In this document: in pieces, positions 16,642 to 25,512 of the stretch | Position numbering within the stretch: position 1 is the first letter of the stretch | How the letters are laid out: each line of letters opens with the position of its first letter | DNA from: Terriglobia bacterium | Lineage (GTDB): Bacteria; Acidobacteriota; Terriglobia; Terriglobales; Acidobacteriaceae | DNA: 64,000 nt | Assembly: GCA_021324365.1 (NCBI GenBank) | Contig: JAJPJE010000053.1 | Location: 25,462-89,461 of the forward strand | Reading direction: 5' to 3' | The notes under the pieces: generated by a model | Databases searched by the model: none | Told to the model about the DNA's origin: nothing | What the model saw: the letters and a program-made list of their open reading frames with translations, nothing else | Made by a program: the position numbers and the translations under genes

Positions 16642-18033
16642 ATGACCAGGCTACGAGTAGTATTCGCGCTGGCATCTGCAACGATCCTCTCCTTCGCTTT
16701 TCCGACATCAAGCATGGCCGATTCTCAGGTCCGCATGGTCCGGTTGAGCCAGGTACAAGGGACAGTTCAAATCGATCGCAATATGGGAAACGGATTCGAG
16801 AAGGCATTGCCGAACATGCCGATTACCCAGGGTGTTCGCATTCAGACGGGAGCGGACGGGCGCGCCGAGGTTGAACTCGAAAGCGGCACGACTGTGCGTC
16901 TGGCATCGGATACGAGGATGGCTTTCCCGGTTTTGGTGCTTCGCGATTCCGGTGCCCGCGCAAGCACGGCACAGCTGACGTTGGGGACCGCGTATTTCAA
17001 CGTGCGCCACAAAGGCAAGGAAGAGTTCCGAGTGGCGTTTGCGAAAGAGGCCTTCCAGGTCGACCGCAATGTTCGCTTTCGTGTTGTCGCGGATCTTGCG
17101 AAGGCGACGGTGTCAGTCTTCAACGGTGAGTTGAAGGTGGCGACGACAACTCAGACTGCGGTGCTGAAAAAAGACGAGACGATGACGTTTGATCTGCTCG
17201 ATCAGACCCAGGTGGCACAGGCGAAGGGGATTGCAACTTTGCCAAGCGATAACTGGGATGCGGAGCGGGCGCAATTCGATAAGCTATATGGCGGCTCACC
17301 CTATGCGAGCACCCCGTATTGGAATGCACCCGATCTCGCCTACTACGGGTCCTACAGCTTTGTGCCGGGATATGGAATGCTTTGGCAGCCGTTTGGGATG
17401 TTTGCCGGCTGGAATCCCTACATGAATGGTGCATGGGTTTGGGATGCCAACCTCGGTTACACCTATGCTTCGATGGACCCATGGGGATGGATCCCATATC
17501 ACTATGGCGCTTGGACATATGTCAATGGCTACGGATGGGGATGGGCGCCTACGGGGCCACACACGTGGGCTCCGACACCAAGAATTATTCATCAGCCCGC
17601 TGGCTTCCAGGTGCCCACGCCGCCTGTCGTGGCGAGGGCCGCATTTACGGGACAGTCGCAAGGCCCAGCTGCCGTTATCCAGCCGGTGAGAACCGGCGCA
17701 GGGGTTGGGCAGCAACCGCAAACCAGACTTTCAGTTGCAGCCCGGCCCACGGTCATCGTCGGCCACACTGCCACCGCCGTAGGCTTGCCTGCAGCGGCAT
17801 TTGGTTCCCGAAGCATGATGTACATGCAGAGCAGAGGTGTTGGGTACGCCGGACCAGCATACGGCCGTAGCTATGGCGCGATGGGGGCGGGCATGGGCCG
17901 CGCTGGCATGGCCGCGGCTGGTGGCGGCGGCTATGGCGGCAGGGCCATGGGCGGCGGAGGCGGTTTCAGCCATGGAGCAGCGGCCGGAATGGGCGGGGGT
18001 GGCGGTGGTGCCCGGGGCGGCAACCCGCGGTAA
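16642..18033 (+). CDS. FecR-domain protein with Trp/Tyr-rich and Gly-rich regions
   Basis: 463 residues, exported (signal peptide about 1-27, LASATILSFAFPTSSMA). A FecR-type domain covers about 33-180 (VQGTVQID, GVRIQTGADGRAEVELESGTTVRL, SVFNGELKV). Next is a repeated aromatic region (about 205-310) with WQPFGMFAGWNPY, SMDPWGWIPYHYGAW and GYGWGWAPTGPHTWAP, as in the DUF6600 proteins of acidobacteria. The last 65 residues are almost all Gly, Ala and Met, a low-complexity tail. No sigma factor or TonB gene is adjacent, so a classical FecIR role is unlikely; a surface or envelope role is more probable. ATG 16642 is preferred over GTG 16633 because AAGGGA is then well spaced. Confidence 0.85.
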   Translation: MTRLRVVFALASATILSFAFPTSSMADSQVRMVRLSQVQGTVQIDRNMGNGFEKALPNMPITQGVRIQTGADGRAEVELESGTTVRLASDTRMAFPVLVLRDSGARASTAQLTLGTAYFNVRHKGKEEFRVAFAKEAFQVDRNVRFRVVADLAKATVSVFNGELKVATTTQTAVLKKDETMTFDLLDQTQVAQAKGIATLPSDNWDAERAQFDKLYGGSPYASTPYWNAPDLAYYGSYSFVPGYGMLWQPFGMFAGWNPYMNGAWVWDANLGYTYASMDPWGWIPYHYGAWTYVNGYGWGWAPTGPHTWAPTPRIIHQPAGFQVPTPPVVARAAFTGQSQGPAAVIQPVRTGAGVGQQPQTRLSVAARPTVIVGHTATAVGLPAAAFGSRSMMYMQSRGVGYAGPAYGRSYGAMGAGMGRAGMAAAGGGGYGGRAMGGGGGFSHGAAAGMGGGGGGARGGNPR

Positions 18034-18054
18034 GCTCTCGATTCGAACTCTAGA

Positions 18055-18087
18055 AGGGCAGCCTAAGAGGCTAAGGCTGCCCTTTTT
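18055..18087 (+). terminator. Rho-independent terminator between convergent genes
   Basis: AGGGCAGCC / GGCTGCCCT, a 9-bp stem (10 with the next T-A pair) and a 9-nt loop, followed by five T residues. It ends the FecR gene and overlaps the stop of the convergent amrB gene, so it may also act on the opposite strand. Confidence 0.9.
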
Positions 18088-18898
18088 ATTTGACCAGGAT
18101 TCCGGCATAACCGACGACTGAGGCGAGATCTCCGGAAATATCACCCGACGTCGCATATTTCACCAGCTCGGCGGAAGAAGCTCCGAGCATCTTCACCGCA
18201 ACCAGCATGGCGATTGTGGGGCCGTATCCGCACATGGTGCTGTGTTCGTGTGCCAGGACTTCGTGCAAACCCGCAGGATCGAGCGCAAGAATTCTGTCAA
18301 TTGCTTTGCGATCTTTCTCGCGCGTGATCGAGTCGGGCTCGTAATGGTTCATGTCGCTGGAAGCAATCACCACGATGCGATCTGAAGTGTCGAGGAGGGC
18401 CCTTCCGATGGCATCTCCCAGCATATACAGATATTCGTAGCGCCCGACCCCGACGGTAATTGGAACAAATTTGAATTCCGGTGCCAGAACCTGGAGAAAC
18501 GGTAACTGGACTTCCAAAGCATGTTCGTACTTCTGTGAGCGATGGTCTTCCGCAAGCGCAGGGAAACGCCGGGTGAGGTCCAGCGCGAGATCGCGGTCGA
18601 TAGCGACATCGCCTAAAGGCGTTTGCCAACGGCCCTCCGTCATGATCGCCAGAGGCTCGCCTTCTCCGGTGTGATTTGGGCAAAGGATGACGAAGCGAGA
18701 AGGCATCTGCAGTCTTCCGTAAACAGCTCCTGCAACATGGCCGGAATACATGTATCCCGCATGAGGTGCGATGCAGCCACTCGCGGCGACTTTTTCACCA
18801 GAATACGAAGTGTATTGCTGGATTTCGTGGCGGAGCCGGTTGGGATTGGCGGTATAGAAATGACCGGCAACGGCCGGAGGACGAACGAAAGTTGCCAT
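18086..18898 (-). CDS. amrB: AmmeMemoRadiSam system protein B (MEMO family)
   Basis: 270 residues. The MEMO fold resembles class III extradiol dioxygenases. Visible motifs are RPPAVAGHFY at the N-terminus, APHAGYMYSGHVAGAVY, CPNHTG and IASSDMNHYEPD, which carry the conserved histidine, aspartate and cysteine positions of the family. The family often occurs with an AMMECR1 protein and a radical SAM enzyme; those partners are not adjacent here, so the gene appears to stand alone. Its biochemical role is not known. Convergent with the FecR gene. Confidence 0.92.
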   Translation of the reverse strand: MATFVRPPAVAGHFYTANPNRLRHEIQQYTSYSGEKVAASGCIAPHAGYMYSGHVAGAVYGRLQMPSRFVILCPNHTGEGEPLAIMTEGRWQTPLGDVAIDRDLALDLTRRFPALAEDHRSQKYEHALEVQLPFLQVLAPEFKFVPITVGVGRYEYLYMLGDAIGRALLDTSDRIVVIASSDMNHYEPDSITREKDRKAIDRILALDPAGLHEVLAHEHSTMCGYGPTIAMLVAVKMLGASSAELVKYATSGDISGDLASVVGYAGILVK

Positions 18899-18960
18899 AA
18901 GTGTTCATCCTTTCCGTTTCCACTCCACGCAAAGACTGCGGATGTGGAGAACTACGCACG

Positions 18961-19908
18961 TTAAGACGCCAGCGAATTTGCAGCGGGTTCCAGTCCGCGG
19001 AACAGCGCTGCAGCTTTGTCCAACGAAACAGCCTCGGCGCGGATATCGCCAGGAAGACCCAAGCTTTTCAGAGCCGACCGGAGTGCTTCGCCCGAATAAC
19101 TTCCCTTTAGATTGTTAACCAATGTCTTGCGCTTTTGAGCAAACGAAAGCTTGAGGAAATTGATGAATTCCCGTTCAGGCACATCGAGTTCGGCGAGTTT
19201 CGGTTTCATCGTGAGCCGGAGCACTTCGGAATAGACTTTTGGCGGTGGGGCGAATGCCGCAGGGGGAACGACGAACAGTTTTTCAATGTTGGAATAAAGT
19301 TGTGCCGTGGCCGAGAGCAGCCCGTACTCGCTGTTTCCCGGTTCCGCAAGCAAACGGTCGGCAACTTCTTTTTGCAGCATCAGGATCACTTCATCGAAGG
19401 AGTTCGCGAAGCTAAACAGGCGTAGCAGGATGTCGGATGTGATGTAGTACGGGATGTTACCGATCAACCGTGCGGTTGTGGGCAGCGCGTGTGGAGAACG
19501 GTCGACGAGCATGCCAGGCCGGGGGCCCAGCATACTGGAAAAGTCCATGGTGAGGATATCGCCCTCGATAATCTCGACACTCGGCATACGGTTGTAGCGC
19601 ATGCGCAACTGGGCTGCAAGAACGCGATCGAGTTCGATGGCGATCAAGTGTCCGGCACGAACCGCGAGCTTATCGGTGAGAACACCTTTTCCAGGTCCAA
19701 TCTCGATGACAATTTTCTGCGAAATATCGCCCAGTGCATCCACGATGCGCTGAACAGCTGTAGGGTCGACCAGAAAGTTTTGACCGAGCTTTGGCCGCTT
19801 GCCACCGCGCGACCGCGTGCGCGGAGTTGGCTTCTTCATACTCTGTGGTTCGACCGAAGCTGCAGCGGACGGTTCAGCCGCAGCGTTGACCCGTTTTCCA
19901 TTCGCCAT
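18961..19908 (-). CDS. rsmA: 16S rRNA dimethyladenosine transferase RsmA (KsgA)
   Basis: Dimethylates two adjacent adenosines in the 3' hairpin of 16S rRNA during small-subunit assembly. 315 residues from ATG 19908, which has AGGTGA upstream; a GTG at 19917 is possible. The first 38 residues are an unusual Ala/Pro then Arg/Lys-rich extension before PKLGQNFLVD, the normal start of the enzyme. SAM motif I reads EIGPGKGVLT and the catalytic motif is NIPYYIT. The C-terminal RNA-binding domain includes FAQKRKTLVNNL. Divergent from glgA across 106 bases. Confidence 0.96.
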   Translation of the reverse strand: MANGKRVNAAAEPSAAASVEPQSMKKPTPRTRSRGGKRPKLGQNFLVDPTAVQRIVDALGDISQKIVIEIGPGKGVLTDKLAVRAGHLIAIELDRVLAAQLRMRYNRMPSVEIIEGDILTMDFSSMLGPRPGMLVDRSPHALPTTARLIGNIPYYITSDILLRLFSFANSFDEVILMLQKEVADRLLAEPGNSEYGLLSATAQLYSNIEKLFVVPPAAFAPPPKVYSEVLRLTMKPKLAELDVPEREFINFLKLSFAQKRKTLVNNLKGSYSGEALRSALKSLGLPGDIRAEAVSLDKAAALFRGLEPAANSLAS

Positions 19909-20014
19909 TAGACTCACCTTTCGCGCCGATCAGGCTTGCAACGCCGATTGCGAGTCGTGCGTGGCAGTCTGTTCCGGGCTCCCAGATTCGCAGTACGAAA
20001 GGGACCCCGTTTTC

Positions 20015-21475
20015 ATGCATATTGTTTTTGCGGCATCCGAGGCTGTTCCGTTCGCCAAGACGGGAGGTCTCGCCGATGTAGTCGGCTCACTACCTCCGGC
20101 CCTGGCGCAACTGGGACACAAACTTACAGTCTATTTGCCGCGATACAAGCAGGTAAAACTTCCGCCCACCGCGAAGACAGTCATTTCCAGCCTGACTGTT
20201 CCATTCGACGACAAGTACCGATTCTGCTCGGTCGTCGATGGCGGCACCCACAACGGCGTTCAATACTATTTTATCGATTATCCGCCTTACTTTGAGCGCG
20301 ATGCCTTGTACGGCACGTCATTGGGCGATTACCGCGATAATGCCGAGCGTTTTGCATTGTATTGCCGCGCCGTGATCGAAGCGTCGAAGATCCTCGGCGT
20401 ACCCGACCTTTTTCATTGCCACGATTGGCAATCGGCTCTTGTGCCGATACTGCTGCACGAGGTCTATGAAGACGATCCCGTTTTCCGGCGCGTTCCGTGT
20501 GTGTTCACTATCCACAACATGGGATACCAGGGACTGTTTCCTCCGGATATCTTGCCGCTGATCATGTTGCCATGGGATCTGTTCACTATCGGTAAGCTGG
20601 AGTTTTACGGAAAGGTAAACCTGCTGAAGGGCGCGCTGGTGATCTCCGATTTCGTCACCACTGTCAGCAAGAAGTACGCCCAGGAGATCCAAACAGCAGA
20701 GTTCGGTTTTGGCTTGGAGGGCGTGCTGAAAGCGCGCTCGTCAACTGTCGCGGGAATCTTGAACGGCGTGGATTACGGCGAGTGGAGCCCGGAACAAGAC
20801 GCATTTATAAGGCAAAAATATTCGCGGGATGACCTGAGTTGCAAAGCCGAATGCAAAAAGGATTTGCTGGCTCTCTATGGAATACGCGATGCGAATCCGA
20901 GTATTCCGGTGATCGGAATTGTCGGAAGGTTTGCAGCACAAAAGGGGTTTGACTTGATCGCGCAGGCTGCCGACCGGCTGGCGCGCGAGGAACTGGCTAT
21001 TACGGTGCTTGGCACCGGCGATCGCGATTACGAAGACCTTTTCCGACGACTGGCGCGACAGTATCCGCAGAAAATCTCCGTCAAGATCGCCTACGACAAT
21101 GCCATCGCTCACAAGATCGAAGCCGGCGCAGATATGTTCCTGATGCCCTCGCGCTACGAACCGTGCGGCATGAATCAGATCTACAGCCTGAGATATGGAA
21201 CGGTGCCGATCGTGCGCGCCACGGGTGGTCTCGACGACACGATCGAGCAATGGGACCCGGCTACGAAGCGAGGCACCGGATTCAAGTTCCAGGAATACAC
21301 GGGGGAAGCATTGTTGGCGAGCGTCAGGCTGGCGCTGCAGGCATTCAAAGATGAGGCGAATTGGAAAACTCTGATGCGAAACGGCATGAGCAAAGATTTT
21401 TCTTGGATGGCGTCGGCGAAAGAATACGTGCGGGTATATGAGCGCGTGCGCCAGATCAGGGCCGCAGCAGCTTAG
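20015..21475 (+). CDS. glgA: Glycogen synthase (ADP-glucose, GT5)
   Basis: Extends alpha-1,4-glucan chains from ADP-glucose. 486 residues, close to the usual 475-490. Starts MHIVFAASEAVPFAKTGGLADV, containing the KTGGL substrate-binding loop; the long in-frame extension upstream is not homologous, so ATG 20015 is the start. Further motifs: HCHDWQSALVP, FTIHNMGYQG, GRFAAQKGFDL, and MPSRYEPCGMNQIYSLRYGTVPIVRATGG (GT-B donor site with the conserved glutamate). No other glg gene is adjacent. Its stop overlaps the stop of the convergent transposase gene by two bases. Confidence 0.96.
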   Translation: MHIVFAASEAVPFAKTGGLADVVGSLPPALAQLGHKLTVYLPRYKQVKLPPTAKTVISSLTVPFDDKYRFCSVVDGGTHNGVQYYFIDYPPYFERDALYGTSLGDYRDNAERFALYCRAVIEASKILGVPDLFHCHDWQSALVPILLHEVYEDDPVFRRVPCVFTIHNMGYQGLFPPDILPLIMLPWDLFTIGKLEFYGKVNLLKGALVISDFVTTVSKKYAQEIQTAEFGFGLEGVLKARSSTVAGILNGVDYGEWSPEQDAFIRQKYSRDDLSCKAECKKDLLALYGIRDANPSIPVIGIVGRFAAQKGFDLIAQAADRLAREELAITVLGTGDRDYEDLFRRLARQYPQKISVKIAYDNAIAHKIEAGADMFLMPSRYEPCGMNQIYSLRYGTVPIVRATGGLDDTIEQWDPATKRGTGFKFQEYTGEALLASVRLALQAFKDEANWKTLMRNGMSKDFSWMASAKEYVRVYERVRQIRAAAA

Positions 21476-21915
21476 TCTGTTACGGTCGCCGAACTCGCCC
21501 GAATTCCGTGCTTGATCAAAAAGCTCCGAAACTCCTCATCAAACGTTCGACTGCGGTGACATTCCAATTGCTCGCGAAGGTACGCCGTCAACGCATCCAG
21601 ATTCGAAGCACTGACGCTGAACGCCGCGTAGCCTTGTTGCCAAGCAAAGAAGTGGCCGGCTTCATTGACCTGTTTGGCTGAATCCGCTTTGAACGCGCGT
21701 ACTGCGACCGCAACGCCAATCTTGGGCGGCATACACACGAGCAGATGAACGTGATCTTCGGCCGCGCCCACTTCAATCAATTCAATCCCATATTGCACGG
21801 CAACCGTCTTCAGGGCTTTGCGCAGCTCTGGCTCGATCGGAGGTTTGATCAGCTTGCGTGATTCTCGCGTGCCAAAAATCAGATGGACATAATTTCGCAC
21901 GTATGGGTGTGACAT
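21472..21915 (-). CDS. IS200-like / REP-associated tyrosine transposase (RAYT)
   Basis: 147 residues, Y1 HUH nuclease. The N-terminal strand reads YVRNYVHLIFGTRESRKLI, the metal-binding HUH is DHVHLLV (H55, H57), and a likely catalytic tyrosine lies in LTAYLREQLECH (Y112). The GYAAFSVSASN stretch before it is typical of the family. These enzymes cut single-stranded DNA at palindromic ends. No tnpB and no clear left and right ends were identified, and the gene abuts glgA tail to tail, which suggests a resident single-copy RAYT rather than a fresh insertion. Confidence 0.88.
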   Translation of the reverse strand: MSHPYVRNYVHLIFGTRESRKLIKPPIEPELRKALKTVAVQYGIELIEVGAAEDHVHLLVCMPPKIGVAVAVRAFKADSAKQVNEAGHFFAWQQGYAAFSVSASNLDALTAYLREQLECHRSRTFDEEFRSFLIKHGIRASSATVTD

Positions 21916-22008
21916 GGTTCCGTGAGTTTCGAGGGTCGGCAGAGGTTTTGGCGGTAATGGAGATCACAAGCGCCGGTGCGAAGGCGCACAATCGGCGTGC
22001 TGGAGGTG

Positions 22009-22359
22009 CTAGGTCGTGTACTTGCTGTTCTCGTGATCCAGGTGCTCGAAACTTTCAATGACCGCGGCCACGCCAAAGCGATTGTGGTCGTCGGTATCTT
22101 CGCAGCGCATGACGCGCGCACGACAACGAACCCAGGTATCTTCGGCGGGAGTCACGCCGATGGGGATTGGAAATACAAGCTCGACTTCGGATCCGACTGC
22201 GACGCGATTGCTAAGGTAGACGAACACGCTGCGCATGGTTGAGCCGACATCCCGGGTGTGGCCGGTCATCTCCCCTGCTGAGTGCGATCTGGCGCGAACC
22301 GGAACGGTCGCGATTACGCGTCGCTCGCGCCGCTGCTCCTGCTTTGTCTTCATCGTCAT
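22009..22359 (-). CDS. PilZ domain protein with degenerate c-di-GMP motif
   Basis: 116 residues. The N-terminus is basic with RRERR, matching the first PilZ binding motif (RxxxR). The second motif, normally D/N-x-S-x-x-G, reads DVGSTMRS, so the serine and glycine positions are altered. Beta-strands follow (VFVYLSNRVAVGSEVELVFPIP; VRCRARVMRCE; NRFGVAAVIESFE). It may bind c-di-GMP weakly or not at all. GGGGA precedes ATG 22359. The HD-GYP protein at 39.8 kb would be a potential source of c-di-GMP turnover in the same cell. Confidence 0.82.
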   Translation of the reverse strand: MTMKTKQEQRRERRVIATVPVRARSHSAGEMTGHTRDVGSTMRSVFVYLSNRVAVGSEVELVFPIPIGVTPAEDTWVRCRARVMRCEDTDDHNRFGVAAVIESFEHLDHENSKYTT

Positions 22360-22440
22360 GGGTCCCCTGCTCGCCTAAGTTGTTGTCCTGCCAATGTATG
22401 CGAGACTCCGCAATTCTGCAATCCTGAGATGCCAGTTTTA

Positions 22441-23817
22441 TTAACCCTTGGGCGCATTGGAGCGTGCCCGGAAATGGTAGAACACCGGGATGCCGGCCAA
22501 TATTACAGCTAAGCCGATGGCCGAATTACGCCAGTTCGCCATGAACGAGAAATAAACAAGGACAGCAGAGGCCAGAATGAAACAAACTGGCACGACCGGA
22601 TATCCCCAGGTTTTATAAGGCCGCGGAGTGTCCGGTTCGCGATAGCGAAAGATGAAAACAGAAGCTGTACCCAACATGTAGAAGAGCCATTCCGCAAACA
22701 GGGTGAGCGAGAAAAGCTGCTGAAAAGTTCCCGCGAACAGAACCAGCACAATGGCGAGCACGCCTTGTACGACCAGTGCTGCGGACGGCGTGTGAAAGCG
22801 CGGGTGCACCCTGGCGAGAGCCTCAAAAAAATACCCATCACGTGCCAAGGCAAACGGAATGCGCGCCCCGGTCATGGTGCTGCCGTTGAGAGTCACGAGC
22901 ATGGAAAGCGCCATGCCCGCGGAGACAATGGCCGCACCGAGAGATCCCATTGCGATCAGCATGGCCTCGCTTGCAGGCCGTGGGGACGCGGCAATCGCAG
23001 CAGGAGGCATCACGTATTGCACTGCAGCGTTCATCAGGATGTAAAGCGCGGCAACGATTGCCACCCCTGCGATGAGCGCAATCGGCAAGCTGCGTTGCGG
23101 GTTGCGAATTTCGGCCGACACGGTGGTGACGAGGTTCCATCCGTCATAGGCCCACAGCGCTGCGATCAGGGCAGCCATGAATCCACCGAACCCACCAGTT
23201 GCTCCGGCGTGCGATTCAGTGAAGTGATGGCAGCTTCCACCGGCATAGCTGAACCCGATCACAACAATGCCAAGAATGGTTGCCACTTTCAGCAGCGTGA
23301 AAAAAAGCTGGAACTCGCCAGCACGCTTCACGCCGATGTAGTTCAGCAGGGTGATGAGCATGATTGCCGCAACAGCGACAATCTGGCCGCAGGTAAGCGG
23401 TACCGGCTTCGCCATCCATGTCTGCTGGAGAACGGCAAGCGGAGCAAACGTGCCGAGGATCCGCACAAATCCGGTGACGATCGTGGCGATCGATCCGGGC
23501 TTGGCAATCAGGAAGTAAGTCCAGCCGTAAAGAAATCCGCCGAGCGGGCCGTAGGCATCGCGGATGTAGACGTACTCACCGCCGGCCTGGGGTTTCATGG
23601 CACCAAGTTCCGCATAACTGATGGCGCCGAACCAGGAGAGCAGCCCACCAACAACCCACGCCAGATACACCAAGCGTGCGGACCCGACGGCCTGCATCAT
23701 CTCCGAGGGAACCAGGAAGATGCCGCTGCCGATCACGGTTCCGACAACCACCGCAGCCGCATGGCTGACCCTCAGGTCCCGCGCAAGCTCCGGCTGAGTC
23801 GACCGCGGAATCATCAT
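22441..23817 (-). CDS. APC-superfamily amino acid permease
   Basis: 458 residues with 12 predicted helices. The first helix carries VVVGTVIGSGIFLVPSEM, the substrate-binding GSGIF motif of the APC fold; ELGAMKPQAGGEYVYIRDAYGPLGGFLYGW and AYDGWNLVTTVSAEIRNPQRSLP are typical of the LAT-like branch. ATG 23817 overlaps the stop of the upstream symporter (ATGATG over TGA), so translation is coupled; the 61-residue extension upstream of it belongs to the symporter reading region and is not real. The exact substrate is unknown. Confidence 0.92.
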   Translation of the reverse strand: MMIPRSTQPELARDLRVSHAAAVVVGTVIGSGIFLVPSEMMQAVGSARLVYLAWVVGGLLSWFGAISYAELGAMKPQAGGEYVYIRDAYGPLGGFLYGWTYFLIAKPGSIATIVTGFVRILGTFAPLAVLQQTWMAKPVPLTCGQIVAVAAIMLITLLNYIGVKRAGEFQLFFTLLKVATILGIVVIGFSYAGGSCHHFTESHAGATGGFGGFMAALIAALWAYDGWNLVTTVSAEIRNPQRSLPIALIAGVAIVAALYILMNAAVQYVMPPAAIAASPRPASEAMLIAMGSLGAAIVSAGMALSMLVTLNGSTMTGARIPFALARDGYFFEALARVHPRFHTPSAALVVQGVLAIVLVLFAGTFQQLFSLTLFAEWLFYMLGTASVFIFRYREPDTPRPYKTWGYPVVPVCFILASAVLVYFSFMANWRNSAIGLAVILAGIPVFYHFRARSNAPKG

Positions 23818-25379
23818 GTATGAGCCTGTTCGGACACTGCTGCATTGCTTCGCTCGCCTGCGGCGACACCGATGAGGATGCTGGCTAGATAACCGACTGC
23901 AAAAGTTATGCAGCTGCCGATCATGAACCACCAAGTGAAGGGAATGGCACGCGGAAGCGCCAACACCGTCCAGTGCAGAGAGGTTGCGGACTGCAGCCAC
24001 TGCAGCACGCCGCGCCCTTCCCAGATGTAAAGCGAGGTGAGGAAACCCACGAGCATTCCCACCATCGTGCCGCGCTCATTGGCTCGCTTCGTAAGCACGC
24101 CCAAAAGGAAGACGCCAAGCAGCGCACCGAAAGCCACGCCGGCAATAGACAAGCCGACTTCAACGACGCGTCCGCCGTGCCGAGAGATGATCGCAAACGC
24201 GAAGAGAATGAGTCCCCAAAACACCGTCGCAATGCGCGACAGCCGCACACGGCTGTACTCGCTGGTCTGCGGGCGGAAGCGGGTGTAAAAGTCGACGATG
24301 GAACTCGAGGAGAGCGAATTCAGAGCGGCGCTCAGGTTCGACATGGCGGCCGCAAGAATAGCAGCGATCAGAACTCCAGAGATTCCGTGTGGCATCTGGG
24401 TGACGATGAAGGTTGGGAAGATGCGGTCAGTTTTCCCGAACGATATTGTCGGTGGGAAGACGTGATAGAAGGCGAACAGCATCGCACCGACCATCAGAAA
24501 CAGAGTGAACAGAACCGCCACAAAGACTCCGCTGGCAATGAGTGCAGCCTGTGATTGTCGCAGACCCCGCGCTGCCAGGAGTCGTTGCACGATCAACTGG
24601 TCGGTGCCATGCGTGGCCAGCGTAAGAAAAGATCCGCCAACCACGCCGGACCAGAATGTATATGTGGTGAAGAATGACCAGGAAAAATCGAAGACACGGA
24701 ACTTGCCGGAGTTTTCCGCCAGCGACGAGACCGTACTCCATCCCCCCGGAACTGAGTGGAGAATGGTGAAGAAGCCAACGAGCGTACCGCCAACGTAAGT
24801 TGCCGTCTGGACGACATCGGTCCAGATGACCGCTGACAAGCCGCCCTCGAAGGTGTAGATCAGGGTGAGGGCAGTCACGATCGTAATAGCGGCAAGATCG
24901 CGGCCGAAATCGTTAAACCCACCGAGGACAGCGGACAATGCAATGCCCACCACGATTGCAACGGCAAAAACACGTACGCCTTCGGCCGCCGCGCGAGTGA
25001 TCAGAAAAAGTCCGGCAGTCATGGAGTGCAACTTTGGTCCGAAGCGGCGCTGGATCAGTTCGTAGGCGGTGAACAGATCGCCCCGGAAGTAGTGAGGAAG
25101 GAGGACAATGGCAATCAGGACACGGCCAACGATGTAACCGAATACAAGTTGAAGAAACGTGAAATTGGTTGCGTATGCGAGGCCCGGAACGCTGATGATG
25201 GTCAACGTGCTGGTTTCGGCCGCCACGATGGAGAGCGAAATTGCCCACCAGGGGATGTTGCGGTCGGCGAGGAAGTAGTCGCGCAAGGAACGCTGGCGCT
25301 TGCGAAACCGCAGTCCGAACAGGGTGATTCCCGCGAGATAAACAGCAATGATCAGCAGGTCGAGCGTATTCAGGCCCAT
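23814..25379 (-). CDS. Sodium:solute symporter (SSS family)
   Basis: 521 residues, about 13 membrane helices. Signatures: DYFLADRNIPWWAISLSIVAAETSTLT near the N-terminus, YELIQRRFGPKLHS, and the later AAAMSNLSAALNSLSSSSIVDFY with the conserved sodium-site serines. These match the SGLT-like branch that takes up sugars, sialic acids or muropeptides. The divergent neighbour is a BadF-type amino-sugar kinase, so an amino-sugar or cell-wall-fragment substrate is a reasonable guess. Followed with a 4-base overlap by the APC permease. Confidence 0.93.
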   Translation of the reverse strand: MGLNTLDLLIIAVYLAGITLFGLRFRKRQRSLRDYFLADRNIPWWAISLSIVAAETSTLTIISVPGLAYATNFTFLQLVFGYIVGRVLIAIVLLPHYFRGDLFTAYELIQRRFGPKLHSMTAGLFLITRAAAEGVRVFAVAIVVGIALSAVLGGFNDFGRDLAAITIVTALTLIYTFEGGLSAVIWTDVVQTATYVGGTLVGFFTILHSVPGGWSTVSSLAENSGKFRVFDFSWSFFTTYTFWSGVVGGSFLTLATHGTDQLIVQRLLAARGLRQSQAALIASGVFVAVLFTLFLMVGAMLFAFYHVFPPTISFGKTDRIFPTFIVTQMPHGISGVLIAAILAAAMSNLSAALNSLSSSSIVDFYTRFRPQTSEYSRVRLSRIATVFWGLILFAFAIISRHGGRVVEVGLSIAGVAFGALLGVFLLGVLTKRANERGTMVGMLVGFLTSLYIWEGRGVLQWLQSATSLHWTVLALPRAIPFTWWFMIGSCITFAVGYLASILIGVAAGERSNAAVSEQAHT

Positions 25380-25512
25380 TCGGCTCCGCTACTATTTCGC
25401 TTTCAGCGGCAGAGTATCGGATGGGCTCCTAAGGTGTCTACGTCCGGTGACGAAAGAAGTAACACCGCAAGCCGGCGAACGGCGGTTCTGCCTGTGGTAG
25501 AACAGAGTCCAC

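Noticed and set aside
22765..23823. 352-codon plus-strand open frame
   Set aside because: Shadow of the APC permease; low complexity in His, Arg and Gly, typical of antisense frames.
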